From Scleromitrula shiraiana (Eukaryota > Ascomycota > Leotiomycetes > Helotiales > Sclerotiniaceae): 64,000 bases of DNA. Made by a program: the position numbers and the translations under genes. Below the pieces are notes generated by a model. It had not been told where the DNA came from. It worked only from the letters and a program-made list of their open reading frames with translations, and ran no database searches. The stretch is from NCBI GenBank assembly GCA_028455995.1, contig JABELC010000002.1:3782001-3846000 (forward strand), read 5' to 3'. Shown one piece after another: positions 1 through 11,693 of the stretch. Position 1 is the first letter of the stretch. Every line of letters starts with the position of its first letter.

Positions 1-643
1 ACCACATATCACCACTCCAAACCCGCCTCACAAACTCCATTACCACTTCCTAATCAAACTCAACGTATGTCTTCACCTCACGATAGTGTATAAGTGATTG
101 AACGCCCATTGACTGACATTTTCTTCAGCCGTTCGAAAAATAAAAGCTTATCCTCCACTCCCATCACTCGCCTCCCGTTTTAAAGAACCCATAAAAGACC
201 TACACGCCGCACAAATCGCCGTCCTCGATCCTACCGGTGCACGCACTCGCCTCTTCTCCAAGACGAACCCTGAAGCCGCCCGAGTTGGCGATATTCTCCT
301 CATACGTCTCAAGACAGGCGACCCATTTGCAGGAGTTTGCATTAACATTCGAAGACGAGGTGTAGAGACTGGGATATTATTGCGCAATGAGTTGACGAGG
401 GTGGGTGTGGAGATGTGGTATAAGATTTATAGTCCGAATGTGGAGGGTATTGAGGTGGTGCAGAGAAAGGAGAAGAGGGCTAGGAGGGCTAGATTGACGT
501 ATATGAGGAAGCCGAAACACGATGTTGGCAGTGTGCAGAATATTGTGTGGGCATACCAAAGAGCGCGCACTGGTGTGCTGGGAGGTAGAAATGAGGGGGA
601 TCGAAGACAGGGTGTGAAGAAGAAGGCAAATGGCCGAAAGTAG
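1..643 (+). CDS. IMG1: Mitochondrial ribosomal protein bL19m, 3' part
   Basis: This is a component of the large subunit of the mitochondrial ribosome. The window begins inside the gene: positions 1-64 are an open exon, 65-128 are an intron (gtatgt...ttcag) and 129-643 are the last exon, ending in TAG. The encoded protein has the bL19 pattern: a beta-rich core with VGDILLIRLKTGDPFAGVCI and then RRGVETGILLRNEL, followed by a basic C-terminal tail ending KKKANGRK. Bacterial L19 has the same order (a core for rRNA binding and a basic end). The start codon and mitochondrial targeting peptide lie upstream of the window. The family assignment is from memory of the L19 core motif and I consider it reliable. 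The yeast counterpart is Img1. Confidence 0.85.
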
Positions 644-2291
644 AAAATGGTATCATGATGCAAGAAAGTACTTGTATATTGTTGTCATATTACATGATTT
701 CTCAAGAAGAGAATCTGATTGGGTGTTGCCGGTTTGACTTCACCATGTTCAAGAGTCATTTGAAGCAAATAAGTTTAGGCATATCATCTGGCTCCATACC
801 TTTCATTGCTAGGAGGCTATAATCATTCTAAGTCTGGTCTTTTAACATGCTGTTAAAACTGGACTACTGCCGATTCAAGCACCATTTCTATTTGCATAAA
901 AGGGTTTGGTAGTACAACTTGACAGATTTCGTGAAACTGATGCGATATCTGTGCCACTCTTTTTTAAGCCTTTTGCTCATCAAATATTCTGTTGGTAATC
1001 ATTGAAACCCGATGATGCGATCACGTGCAATCAAACCACGATCATAGAATCGAGAGATCAACCGTTCCAACCGTTCTTAAGCACCCTTTACAATTTATCC
1101 TAAACTCCTTTCTTGGGTCACTAACATCAATCGCCGGTGTTCTGTCTGCGGAGCCACTCAAACGCCGCTTGTAAGGCGGCAATACTATCGAGCAATCCCC
1201 TTTTAATGTCTTCGCCGTTCTTTCAAGCTCTCATTGCCTCTTCCAAACTGTCCCGCGTGAATCTTCCTCCCTCCACAGATACTGTAGCTTGTGAGTTATC
1301 TTGCCATTGATGACTTCTCCGAGTCATACTGCAATTACATTCTACTATAGTCTAACCCTGACTTCTACATATCATGCGGAATCCATTTTGAATTTGGGAT
1401 TTAGAGTTTCCAGAAGTTGGAGGATGACCTTCCTGTCTAATATAATGTCTAATATATCGTTCAGTATGCACAAATACTATCACATACGACCATAGATCAA
1501 GGAGAATTGGGCATCCCGTCCGCTCTGCCATACACAAGCCTTGAATCGGTGAATTAGTAGTTGGGTGGGTGACCACCAGCGAATCCTCACTGTTGTATGT
1601 ATTATGTTTTTTTTTTCTTTTTCTTTTTTGGGGCTGGTGACGAGAATCTTACCGCAGCGATTAATAGGATATTTAGAGAATAAATTGGGAGGATCTTGGA
1701 GTGTCAAGAACGGGAGCCCGACAGATGCGCTGTCTGAGCCATCTTATGTATTGTCTAGTGGAACTAAGAACTGAGAGTTCCTTTCTTCAATCTACAAAGT
1801 TGTCATCCAGTTTGGATATGGTAAAAGGGTGGTGGATATAGGGTTTCAAAACACCTTCACGATGCTTTCATAAGATAAGAGAAGACTGGATTTCTATCTT
1901 CTTTATCGTTCTGAAATGACTTTTGCTAAATCTTCCTACTCATTTGGTACATAGTGACATGCTAACACCTGTATCAGACATGGAAGCTTATAGGAGATCA
2001 TGTTGATGTTCATTTAATACTATCATAAGTGTGTAATTCTGAATTAAAAAGAGAAACGCATGATACTTCATAGAGATTGTCCTCACTGCACCCCAATACT
2101 CCAGTCGGGTAGCGTAATAGATCGATACTGGGAAAATGTTATAGCATGAAGGAGAAAAGTAGTTGCGAGTGATGTATGATCCACATAGAAGAGCGCCTGG
2201 TCATATCAGGAAGATATGACATGCTTGACTGTCCAGCACTAGGCAAATGCCCATGGCGCAACTATCATTGTCGATCCACCTTAGTCCAGCC
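644..2291. other. Intergenic, AT-rich; possible coding remnant at 1127-1327 (minus)
   Basis: No intact gene was found. A CACGTG (E-box) site lies near 1022. On the minus strand, 1327 down to 1127 gives a 67-codon frame with protein-like composition (for example ESLEEA-like and LLDSIAALQAAFEWLRRQN stretches), interrupted by one TGA at 1225-1223 and closed by TGA at 1129-1127. I do not recognise it. It may be a relic or chance. Confidence 0.35.
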
Positions 2292-3161
2292 TCACGCATT
2301 CATACCTCTTCTCTTCAATATAGCTGTAGCAATATCGCCTCGTTTCTCGCACAATTTGACAAAATCTTCCCGGCTTAGGAGTTTCTGTGTATGCTGGCAG
2401 GCAGCTTTGATAGCTACGTCACGAAGTTCATCAACCCTTGAAGTATCGGGAGTTCCATCAAAAATGAGTTCCAAACTCTCCACAACAGATGCGCAATCCA
2501 GGCTAGTTTTGATGGATGATTGAACAGATGAAGTATAGTTATTGCAAGCAAGCTCTTTCGATGTCTAGATATAGTATTTCTAGGCGATAATATAGACTCT
2601 GGCATGGACGATCAAAGGTTTTCCAGATGACTCAGCGCTATGGGAACTTGCAAAAGGTGAAGAGTCAGAGCTGGCAGTAGAAAGAGAGTTGCTGGGAATG
2701 CTTTGTGTAAGAGAACCACCAAAGGGATAAATATGCCGAGAAGTTGAAGAATAAATCGTAGTGAAAAATAAGTTTCCAGGTTCAGAATCTGGAGCTAAGG
2801 AATCTGTATAGTTGCCCAAGTAAGAGGCCGCCCGGCCAGTCGCATAATCTCGGGTGTAAGGAAAGCTTGTTGATGCTGGTGGATTTGAGGAAATTCCATA
2901 GTGGCCGGCATATAGAAACTTGATCATGTTGGCCACGCTCTCTGGATCGTCATCTTCAAGTACGATTGTTCCGGTAGAGGCTTCCTATTTGCAAAAATTG
3001 GCAGCGATCAAGTGTTGGGATATCTCATTGTTACCTTGAAGTCATGATCAATAGCCGCTGCGAGAACCTTCGATTGAGTGCAGACGATTGCTCGATGAAC
3101 ACTGTATTTTTGCTCTTGGCATGTAATGATCAGATATGAGTATTTTCCGCTATCATACAAC
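2292..3161 (-). pseudogene. BTB/POZ-domain gene remnant with two in-frame stops
   Basis: The minus strand encodes a recognisable fungal BTB/POZ protein in at least two exons: 3161-3035 (LYDSGKYSDLIITC, then a VHRAIVCTQSKVLAAA motif) and 2984-2292 (VANMIKFLYAGHY), separated by a 50-nt intron with gtaaca and atag ends. A Ser-rich insert follows, and then LIVHARVYIIA. At that point, where family members continue with a DKYD- or EKYD-like helix, the frame reads TAG (2582-2580), KYYI and TAG (2567-2565). It then continues open for about 90 codons of BTB C-terminal-like sequence to TGA at 2292. Upstream of 3161 a putative intron (3222-3162) leads to an exon frame that hits TAA without an ATG. The gene therefore lacks a start and has two nonsense codons. 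BTB proteins usually act as adaptors, for example for cullin-3 ligases, but this copy is probably dead. Confidence 0.75.
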
Positions 3162-3501
3162 CTATAAAATCGACATTTGGTATTGAAATAAAACCATGGC
3201 TAAGATTAGGCTCGAGACTTACTCTTTGATAAGATATGGAAAATCTTATATTTTTGCTCTAGAAGAGAATGACATCTTGGCATATTTTTGGTACGAGAAA
3301 AATAAGAAGTTAGACTCCATTCCTTGTACGAGGTTAATAAAGTACTATTTTTCTGCATAAGCCTCCTGTATGAACCACCAACACATTTATTTAGCTACTT
3401 ACAAGCAAAATCAATTCATTGTTTGCAGCTTATTCTAAATAGTGAATACCAAGGAGTCCATCTAGAATATGATCAACAAGAGATATATCATTAAGAAATA
3501 C

Positions 3502-3565
3502 AAATAAACAATTGAGTACAAAAATGAATGTATAAATAAACAATTGAGTACAAAAATGAATGTAT
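3502..3565. repeat. Perfect 32-bp tandem duplication
   Basis: The unit beginning aaataaacaattgagtac at 3502-3533 is repeated exactly at 3534-3565, followed by a partial third start (aaataa). It lies in AT-rich intergenic DNA upstream of the decayed BTB gene. The perfect identity suggests a recent slippage duplication. Confidence 0.9.
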
Positions 3566-3755
3566 AAATAACAATAACCACTAACTTTTCGAGAGTAAAA
3601 GATTCCAGTCTCGAGCTTTTCAGGATATCGAAGTGTTCATATGACTCCGGGGGGGTGGAACGGTACAATATGGGTTCATTCCTGTATAATAAATCTGTTC
3701 AAGGAGATGAAGAAGGGTGTTGTACGCCGTCGAGAGTATATATCTCCTCAACGGG

Positions 3756-3776
3756 CACGTGACCTTACGTCACGTG
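3756..3776. promoter_or_regulatory. Inverted repeat of CACGTG sites (E-box/bZIP-like)
   Basis: CACGTGAC (3756-3763) and GTCACGTG (3769-3776) form a perfect 8-bp inverted repeat around a 5-bp spacer. It combines two E-boxes (CACGTG) with an ACGTCA half-site. Such sites are bound by bHLH or bZIP factors (Cbf1/Pho4 or ATF types) in fungi. The nearest genes are the BTB remnant and the Nudix gene, more than 1 kb away, so function is unproven. Confidence 0.45.
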
Positions 3777-4993
3777 TTGACTGTACAAAGACAAAGAAAT
3801 AATCATACTAGGTCTGTAAAGGTTTCAAGAATCTAAACACCATAAGGCAGTGGCCTAAGATATAGAACTTTTGTTCCAAGGTAGCCAAGAAGCAGGCATG
3901 GATGTCTCACGCTATCTCAGATATGATTCTAGAGTATGGCACCATCATTACTCTGCAGAAAAGCAACTTGAGCAAACTAATGGTAGAGCGAAGTTTCGCT
4001 CACTATCAATTGATGATTTTCTTTTTCTTCACAATCGACGCTGAGTGGTGCGTGATTCTGAAATGAAGCACTTGTCTTCCATCCTTAGGAAGAGTATACG
4101 TATAGAACGAATGAGGTGATGATGTTCCCAGGTAATTGTTTAGCCGGTAGAACTAAACTCATCAGAGACACCTACGGAGCACCAAAAGCATCTGCAACAA
4201 GCTTTGAATAGCATTGAATGTTGAGCTAGTGAGAAGTAAGATAGATTACAACCATAAAGCTTTGAATTACTGTGTTATACTTGGCTTAGCAGGTGTTCAG
4301 TGCAATCAAGCAGCACTGCTGTCATTTCTTCAGAGCCGCCTCTTTATGGAAGTCATGGTGATTATTGGTGGAACATATTTGGTATCCAGCGCTTGCATCT
4401 TGGGATTATATCCCTGAAGACAGTCATGTGGGAAGTAAGAATATTTAACACAATGGTTATGTACATACTATAAAAGTAGTGAGTACTATGTCGTTGTTGA
4501 TAGAGTAGAGTCGCCGTTTGGATACTGTGGGTGTTGGTTGACCAATCAAAAGTACTCAAACCTCACCGCCTTCGTTCTTTGAACCTCGGGAGAAAAACTG
4601 ACAATATTTGGGGCTATTCGAACCGAATGTAAGACGTCATTAGTAGTTAGAAGCCCACCAGTGTACTTCTTTTGCCATAAAATGCGATATTTTAGTCTAT
4701 TAAGATGATCGGATTAGTATTCTAAGATTGCAATTGTAACAGATATGAATATGACAACACAAACTCCGGGAACAAGGGGTACAGTAATTATATCTGATTA
4801 GAAATCCTCTATATTTGCCTCACTATACCCAACGAAGCCACCGAGCTACCGTATCTCCGGGTTGGTTTCTACATTATCTTCTCTATCTATCTCATCCGAG
4901 TCACTGCAATCTTTCCTTCAAACCCTCTTCCCATCATTCTTCCACATATTAAACTATATCACCTACCAACCGAGAAAATTTATCCCTAATATA
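3777..4993. other. Intergenic region upstream of the Nudix gene
   Basis: There are scattered short open frames (for example 4214-4417) with no recognisable motif and no supporting splice structure. I see no RNA gene or mobile element. The last few hundred bases, 4800-4993, are pyrimidine-rich, as expected for a fungal 5' region. Confidence 0.5.
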
Positions 4994-6453
4994 ATGCCAC
5001 CTCAACCCGACCTACCCCTCCCCATTCACCCCACCGAAGACTCAATGTTAACTCGCAAATTCGGGAGGGAAGTAGGCAACTACTTTTCCGGATCTCCCCT
5101 GAACAGAATTAGTTTTCTTCGATCCTCTCATCCCTTCATCTCATCCGCACTTGTACATCCCACTACCAGATTCTTGCTCTTCAACAATCTCTCCCCGTTA
5201 GCCACCAGTCCATCCGCTACAGATTTAGCGTATGCATCACATGAGGATGTAAAACCATTGATTGGAGAGAATCCTTTTGAGAAGACGGAGGAGCAGTTGA
5301 TCAAGGAGTTTAACAGTGATGTTACCATTCCTCTGGTTTTGTTTTTGGGACTGGATGAGAGGAAACAGGAAGCAGGGTCTAAGGAACCATTCAAACATGG
5401 AATTTATACGGGAATCCCATATTTCGCGGTTGATGTCACACCAAAAGGAAGTGTGGAAAAGGAGGCCAAGGGTGTTATTGAGGTTATGAAAGAGAGGGGA
5501 TTGGCATTCATTGAAGGAAGAATGCATATGAGTTTGAATGCTCCAGAAGGTGAGTTGACATAATTTTTAATATATATTTCTTCTTCAGTAGATGTTCTGT
5601 GCTCCCGGCTATTTGGATGTTGGATCTTGAAGGGAGTGTTTGCTGACCATACAAATTCGAATTTTCAGCGGCGATATATGCCCAAGCCCGTGCATTACTT
5701 GACTGGAATGCAAGAAATCCATTCTGTGCAGGATGTGGTCAACCTACATTATCCGTAAGTATCTCACGAGATGTTTTCACATGACCTTTTCAAACGGCAA
5801 ACACTAAATTGCCAATACAGGTAAACGCAGGCACAAAACGAGTCTGCCCACCTACTGATTTTGGTTCTGTTCCTACTGCTCAAGCTGGAACTGCCCCGAC
5901 CGCCCCCAGAACTAGAGCATCATGCGTGACCCGGACCGGAATCTCCAATCTCACTTTCCCTCGAACTGATCCCACCGTAATCATGGCTGTCTTATCCCAT
6001 GATGGCAAACGTGTGCTTTTGGGTCGACAAAAACGCTGGCCTCCTCATTGGTATTCCACTCTAGCCGGCTTTTGCGAACCCGCTGAATCAGTAGAGGAAG
6101 CTGTTCGTCGTGAAGTATGGGAGGAATCTGGCGTATTGATCGGACGTGTAGTCATTCATTCTACGCAGCCATGGCCATATCCAGCAAATTTGATGATAGG
6201 GGCAATAGGACAGGCTCTACCGGATGGAGAGAAGATTCACTTGGAACATGATCCTGAATTGGAGGATGCTAAGTGGTTCGATTTGGATGAAGTTAGGGAA
6301 GCGTTGAAAACGGGCACTAGCGGGTTGGAAGAAAAGCCTGAGAAGGGTTACAAGGAGGGGGCTTTGAGGTTGCCGCCAAAGACGGCCATTGCCAATCAAC
6401 TTTTGCAGGCTGTCGCGGTCAATGGTTTTATAGGAGAGAGTCCAAAGATTTAA
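4994..6453 (+). CDS. NPY1: NADH pyrophosphatase, Nudix family (Npy1/NUDT12-like)
   Basis: This Nudix hydrolase is predicted to cleave NADH (and NAD-capped RNA in this family) to NMNH and AMP. Exons are 4994-5549, 5669-5754 and 5821-6453, giving 424 aa. I start at ATG 4994; the frame is open further upstream but has no better ATG. In order the protein has an N-terminal NUDIX-like domain, a zinc-ribbon region with C205-x2-C208 and probable partners C223 and C249, then the catalytic Nudix box at about 297-319 (GFCEPAESVEEAVRRE and continuing through EESG). This matches G-x5-E-x7-RE-x2-EE-x-G. The NADH-pyrophosphatase signature QPWPYP follows at about 330. Family members are often peroxisomal, but the C terminus here (SPKI) is not a clear PTS1. 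The reading frame is intact. Confidence 0.92.
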
Positions 6454-7139
6454 GAAATGCTATTTTTAAGATTTATATGTTACAATATAGAATATCGATA
6501 GATAGACAACAACCATCTATCCCATTCAGTACCAAGTAAATCTCGTCCACTGCACAGGATCTATAATATATCTCAGTGTTTAATTGTACATTTTCTTGTA
6601 CGCATATCCGCCCCCCAATCCCATTCTGTTACCAGTATACTCAGACTATCCTTCGTATACCGCCACTATCATCATATCCCAATCTACTAAGTCGCATTAC
6701 CCGACCTCGGGACTTCATACCGGTACATCTTACTCCAATTCACCACAACACCAGATCCGAAACCAAATATTTTCCGGTTCCATCAGTATGCGACAATAGT
6801 ATGATCCACGCCACTCCCGATTTCTAGAAACAATCAACGCGAAGAAATAGCCTTCTGGATCTCTTAGCATCATGCTGTGTAACGCCATCCGTCCACACTT
6901 CCACCAATATGTACGAACTAGCTAGCATTTAGTGTCACGACTAGACCAACGTCTAGATTTCCATGATGCAATCAATGGAATCTGGGTCGATTGACTCGAA
7001 CCACTACTATATAATGCCCCCCTCGAGCCTTTTATTGAGTAGACAGATCATATAATATCTATTGAACCATTGGCTCTGCTATACACCAAAATACCCCAAA
7101 ACATATTCAATTCTCAAAGCAATAAACTTATAAATAATA
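6454..7139. other. Intergenic between Nudix and phenolic acid decarboxylase
   Basis: This is the 3' region of the Nudix gene and the promoter of the next gene. A tataatgcccc stretch near 7010-7020 lies about 120 bp before the decarboxylase ATG. The open frames at 6576-6827 have no protein-like features. Confidence 0.5.
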
Positions 7140-7740
7140 ATGCCAACCACACACGGCAAAACCGAACCGGAAACTCTTCCTCAATTTGAGAAAGATTTAA
7201 AAGATGTCCATCTAATCTATGACTACAACGCCAAAGATTCAAACGGCAATCCCGAAAAATGGAAATATGAAATGTACCCCTCCCCTCCACATCCCTCCTC
7301 TCCTTGAAATCCAACCACCCACTAACACCATTCCCCTGCATAGGTACTTCGCGCATCCCACCCTAATAATCTACGCCATCCACGGAGGCCCCATGGCCGG
7401 CCGCCTCAACTACCAACGCTGCTCCTACCAATGCATTCGGCCCGGCGAACTCTGGCAAGTAAACTGGCTCGAAGAAACTGGCACGATCTGTTCCCTAGTC
7501 TACGATATCCCTAACAAGAAAATCACAACGCTCCTTGCGTTTTCGCAGGGCCATTGGGAGAATCCCGAGGAGGCGCATGGGGATAAGAGGAACAAGGGGG
7601 ATTTCGAGAGGTGGAGAGGTTTGGCGCGCATTGGGGGTCAGACGGATAGGTTTATGTTGAATGAGCAGGCGGATATTGTGGAAGTTTTTAAGGGGAGGGG
7701 GGAGTTGGGGTGGGTGGAGGAGGATGTGAAGACTATGTGA
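7140..7740 (+). CDS. Phenolic acid decarboxylase (PAD family)
   Basis: This protein is predicted to decarboxylate hydroxycinnamic acids (ferulic, p-coumaric or caffeic acid) to vinyl phenols without a cofactor, a detoxification step for plant phenolics. Exons are 7140-7273 and 7344-7740, separated by a 70-nt intron that splits an ATG codon, giving 176 aa, the usual length for PADs. Compared from memory with Bacillus PAD, it keeps the IYDY tyrosines (Y27, Y29), WKYEMY, the IHGGPMAGR segment with R65, and VNWLEETGT with the catalytic-type glutamate near E88, all in the right order. PADs are widespread in bacteria and patchy in fungi, so old horizontal transfer of the family is possible. The intron shows this copy is adapted to a eukaryotic genome. 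The gene is single here and not clustered with other aromatic catabolism genes. Confidence 0.88.
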
Positions 7741-8016
7741 TGGGGTGGATGGATGGATGAATGGATGATAGGATTTTTCTTATGATCTTGTGGGAAAATG
7801 AAGGGTTTTGTATAATTAATTTTGTATTACTCTTTGTATTTTACGATGAAGAGATTCATCGTTAATAATAAATTCAAATGAATCTAAATCTTGAGATTCC
7901 GCTTCCCCCCCACCACTCCTTGACCAAACGCCATGTCCCACCTATCTATACGAATCAATTTAGCCAATCCAGATAAAACACCCCAGGAAAACTTAATATG
8001 GTCAGTAGACCCTTCT

Positions 8017-10580
8017 CTAATCCAAAGAAGTAGCTGCTCTCCTCTTCTGCTGATCCCTCGCCAATTTTTTGAAGAAAGCGTTACTCTCTGGCTTCTTCTT
8101 CTTTATCTCCTTATTCTTGCTTCTATTCTGCTCCACATACGCCATATCCTGACCACCAGCCAAATCACTGAGCGAACCTGCTGTTCTCTTAGCCTTTGAT
8201 TTCTTGGGTGCTCGGGGCTTTTTGTCGTTGCGATGGAATAAATCATCCTTGAAGCCGTCATCTTCTTCCCAATTCTGGCTGGCTTGTTGCAGAATCACAT
8301 TCTGCAATAGTTCTCTTCGTTCGGCGGGCGTAGAAAATGCAAGACCGGGGAGATTCTCAATTCCTTGGAGATGGGTGATTACTTTGAAAGCATATCCTTG
8401 ATCTACAAGAAATGCCTGACGCTTGGAGGAGTAGTACATTTCTTGGGTGTCTTTTGAGACCAGCGAATAGAAAAATGCATTGAAACCTTCATCGTTTCTA
8501 CGTTTAGCTCTAAGAATTCGACCTAATCTCTGGGCTTCTTGACGGCGAGAACCATAGTGAGAGGAGATTTGAATAAGACAAGTCGCTTCGGGTAAATCTA
8601 GAGAGGTATCGCCGATTTTTGAAAGGAACAATGTGTTGATATTCTCGTTATGCTGAAAATTTTCTAGAATAGTAAGACGTTCTGATTGATTTGTGCCTCC
8701 GTAAATCATCGCTTTGTTCAATTTCGTCGCATAAGCCTTTAAGGCATATACGTTATCAGAGAAGACAATAATTTTATCTCCACGCTTTTCGTGATAATTT
8801 ATCAGATATTGACATGCCTGAAATTTTCTAGGATTCATAATGTAGAGTAAAGCTCGTTTTCGGCTAGTCTCTCTCAAATACTCTGAGTAGAACTCAGTGG
8901 TCATGGGACACCAGACCTCCGCACACTGGACCCTTGCAATATGGCCTAGCTCCGAGAGTTCCATCCAATTGGCTTCGTAGAGCTTCGGACCAATCAAGAA
9001 ATTCAAGTCAGTGATCTTGTCATCTTCACGAAGTAAGGTAGCTGTCAAGCCCAACTTCGAATGAGTCTTGATATGGGCTGTGACACTTCTGAACATGTTT
9101 GCTGGGACCACATGCACCTCATCCAATAGCATCAATCCCCATTCTCTGCCTCCCAAGAACTCCATCATTTTCTTGGCCTCATGAGATCTTTCGCGACTTT
9201 GTGTCACCATAGAATATGTCGTGACAATAATACCAGTATTTCTAGTAAACTTCTCCTTGTGGTCTGAAGTAAATACTGCGATATCAGAAGGGTTGATGTT
9301 AGACCACTTCAAGAATTCCTGTCTCCATTGAACGACAGACATAGAACTTGTGCAGAGAACGATAACACCTTTCTTGATCGTGCAGGCAGCAGTAATTCCA
9401 ACCAATGTTTTTCCAGCACCGCAAGGTAAGACAATGATACCACTCTTAGCTCGGCCATTTCCAAACATTTTACTCAAACTCTTTTCTTGATAACTTCGAA
9501 TTTGGGCACTCGGTCTCAAATCGATCTCAAGGTTGGCATTTATCATGTCGTTTCGGAAATCATACTCTTCAAGTATGGGCAGCCCAATTTCCAAGCATCG
9601 CTTTTGAACGAACTCTACACCTCTATCAGCAATCTCAAAGGCGTGAACTGCTTCAGCATCCTCTTCATCGTCGTCTTCTTCGTTGAGTTTTGCATAGATG
9701 TCCTCTTGGCTCGGATCAGCCTCTTCTTGCTTCGCATCCTTCTTTGGCTGATCCGTAGCTTGTTGTACTCCAGCGGCGTTCTTTGTTCCTGGAATGACTA
9801 ATGCTCCCATTTTTGGTGCGACTGTTGTAGTAATGGAAGTGGAACCCTGAACTCTAAGAGGACCAATTATTGGATCATTTAGCAAAATTTGTAACATCTC
9901 TGGATCCGTACTTTCAATGAAATACTTTGTGTTCTTGAGGACAAGCTTGACTTTGCCATAACTTTTTGTCCATTCAAAAATGGTATTTCGGAGGCTCTCA
10001 GGTAAAGGCGATTTACAAAGTCTATCAAGAACATTGATGATATCTTGGGGATCCAAGCCAACAGAGACGGCAGCATATAAACTGTTAGGCGTCAAGGCGT
10101 ATTCGTGTAAAAATGTCGGCCGTGATAAAGGCTCCGCAATCGTTGTCAAGAAGTCCTGCGCATGTGATGCCAAGGGAGAAAAACTCTCCAAAATAACCCG
10201 TGCCTTGTCGGGTTCTAGCCATAATGGTCGATTTTCATGGTCAGGTTTGAGTGATAAATATGAGAAATCGTTCTTGCCAAAGTGGCGACTCGCAGAATCC
10301 CTCTTGTATATTTGTTTTGTCGCATGATGATCGATTGAGAATTTGCTTATTGCGTTATCTATATTGGCTGCTTCTGTTTCACTAACTTCTCCCCCGTCTG
10401 TAAAGTCATCGTCACTGCTGCCAACACTGCGAGGTGTCGCGGGACCAGGTGTAGATGCAGCGGAGTCTTTGTTCGTTTTGGAAGATCCTCGAACACCTAA
10501 AAATTGTTAGTGATGAAAATACATGAAGTACAGCAAATATAAAGCCTCATACTTGATGAAGCTTTTCTCTTGGGAGGCAT
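8017..10580 (-). CDS. SSL2: TFIIH 3'-5' DNA helicase XPB/Rad25
   Basis: This is the translocase subunit of TFIIH, which opens promoters for RNA polymerase II and acts in nucleotide excision repair in the nucleus. Exons on the minus strand are 10580-10553 (28 nt: MPPKRKASS plus one base) and 10496-8017, giving 835 aa, a normal XPB length. Motifs in order are: an N-terminal damage-recognition/XPB domain; Walker A LPCGAGKTLVG (about residues 360-372); a DEVH box in LLDEVHVVP (about 465); a TATLLREDDKI motif containing the RED triad (about 490-500); and motif VI QEAQRLGRILRAKR with its arginines. The C terminus is Lys-rich. Its stop lies 276 bp from the convergent decarboxylase gene. All key residues are present and no damage was seen. 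Confidence 0.97.
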
Positions 10581-10860
10581 CTGGAAAATTGTTCAACAGA
10601 TTGCTCCTTGTTGTCAGATAATCGTTTGAAAGGGAATAGAAGAGAGGAAGGGAACCTATATATAGATTATGTCATGAAAGACGAGGCTGACCCGCGCTAG
10701 TGTATCTTGGATTTTTTTGGAAGGCTAAAGCCGAGCCGCACATGCCCAAATGAAATTGTAAGATACCCCGATATCGATATCAATAAAAGCCTGTGCAAGA
10801 AAGACATAATAACGTACAGAATACACCGTTTATCCTCTTTAGACACCAATAACTTGCAAA

Positions 10861-11415
10861 ATGTGGTAAGTACCATGCTACTATATCAACGTGCAATAAC
10901 TTAATAAATCTTCAGTAAACACATTCTCAACGCCCAAGTGTCTATCCGCTCTCCTTGCTGTAAGTATTTCATTTTCAAACCCGATATAACCTACCATACT
11001 AATTCTCAATTCCAGGCAGGAAATGGTTTGACTGTGCCGAATGCCATCACGAAACCGAAAGCCATGCGCTTCGCAAGACCACTGAAATGGTATAGTCCAG
11101 TCCAGTTCAATACTATGCAAATCCATACCCCGCTACCCCTCATCCTAACACTTTACCCTTACACAGACATTCGCATGCAAGAAATGTAAGAAGGCTTTCC
11201 GCAAAGATTACGCGGACGAGACGGAGGAAAGCGACGAATACTGCCCTCACTGCGACAATCACTTTGTGATCGAGGCTAAGACACCAAAACCGATGTTGAA
11301 GTTTGAGGGAGAGGATCCAAGAAAGGATAGTAGGATGATTATAGATGATAGGATTAAAGGCAAAGAAGAGAGGTCAATATTCGATGTGGAGGATGCTCCC
11401 AATAGGCTGGGATGA
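10861..11415 (+). CDS. HOT13: Small CHY-type zinc-finger protein (Hot13-like)
   Basis: This is a 123-aa Cys/His-rich protein encoded by four exons: 10861-10865 (only ATGTG), 10916-10959, 11016-11089 and 11167-11415. The frame closes exactly and uses all four short pieces. The protein starts MCKHILNAQVSIRSPCC, followed by WFDCAECHHE, FACKKCKKAF and YCPHCDNHF, which is the CHY zinc-finger arrangement (repeated CxxC/CH pairs). Yeast Hot13, a CHY protein of about this size, acts in the mitochondrial intermembrane space to keep Mia40 free of zinc. I infer that role from family resemblance only. The 5-nt first coding exon explains why the gene is easily missed by automated annotation. It is divergent from SSL2, with starts about 280 bp apart, so the two may share a promoter. 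Confidence 0.8.
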
Positions 11416-11693
11416 TATGATACGTAATAGATCCGTGGTCTACAGAGCAAAAAGGGGTTATTTGAATTTAGCGGCATGGGGATATAATGATGGGATTCTT
11501 TTCTAGAATTATGGGCCATTTCATGTGCAAACGTGATATTGGCATAAATATACATCTGGTCTGCTTATGGACTGTGTGAAACATCTTACATTCACCAAAA
11601 TTCTGAATCTGAAGCATAAATCCTGGGTCATTCGTCGCTCATTCCTATGGTACAGGCTCTATGAAGTGCAAGAGTCATCAAATACTACACCAT

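Noticed and set aside
1150..1180. gccgc-N7-gcggc hairpin near 1165 as an RNA element
   Set aside because: Only a 5-bp stem, and it overlaps the possible coding remnant.
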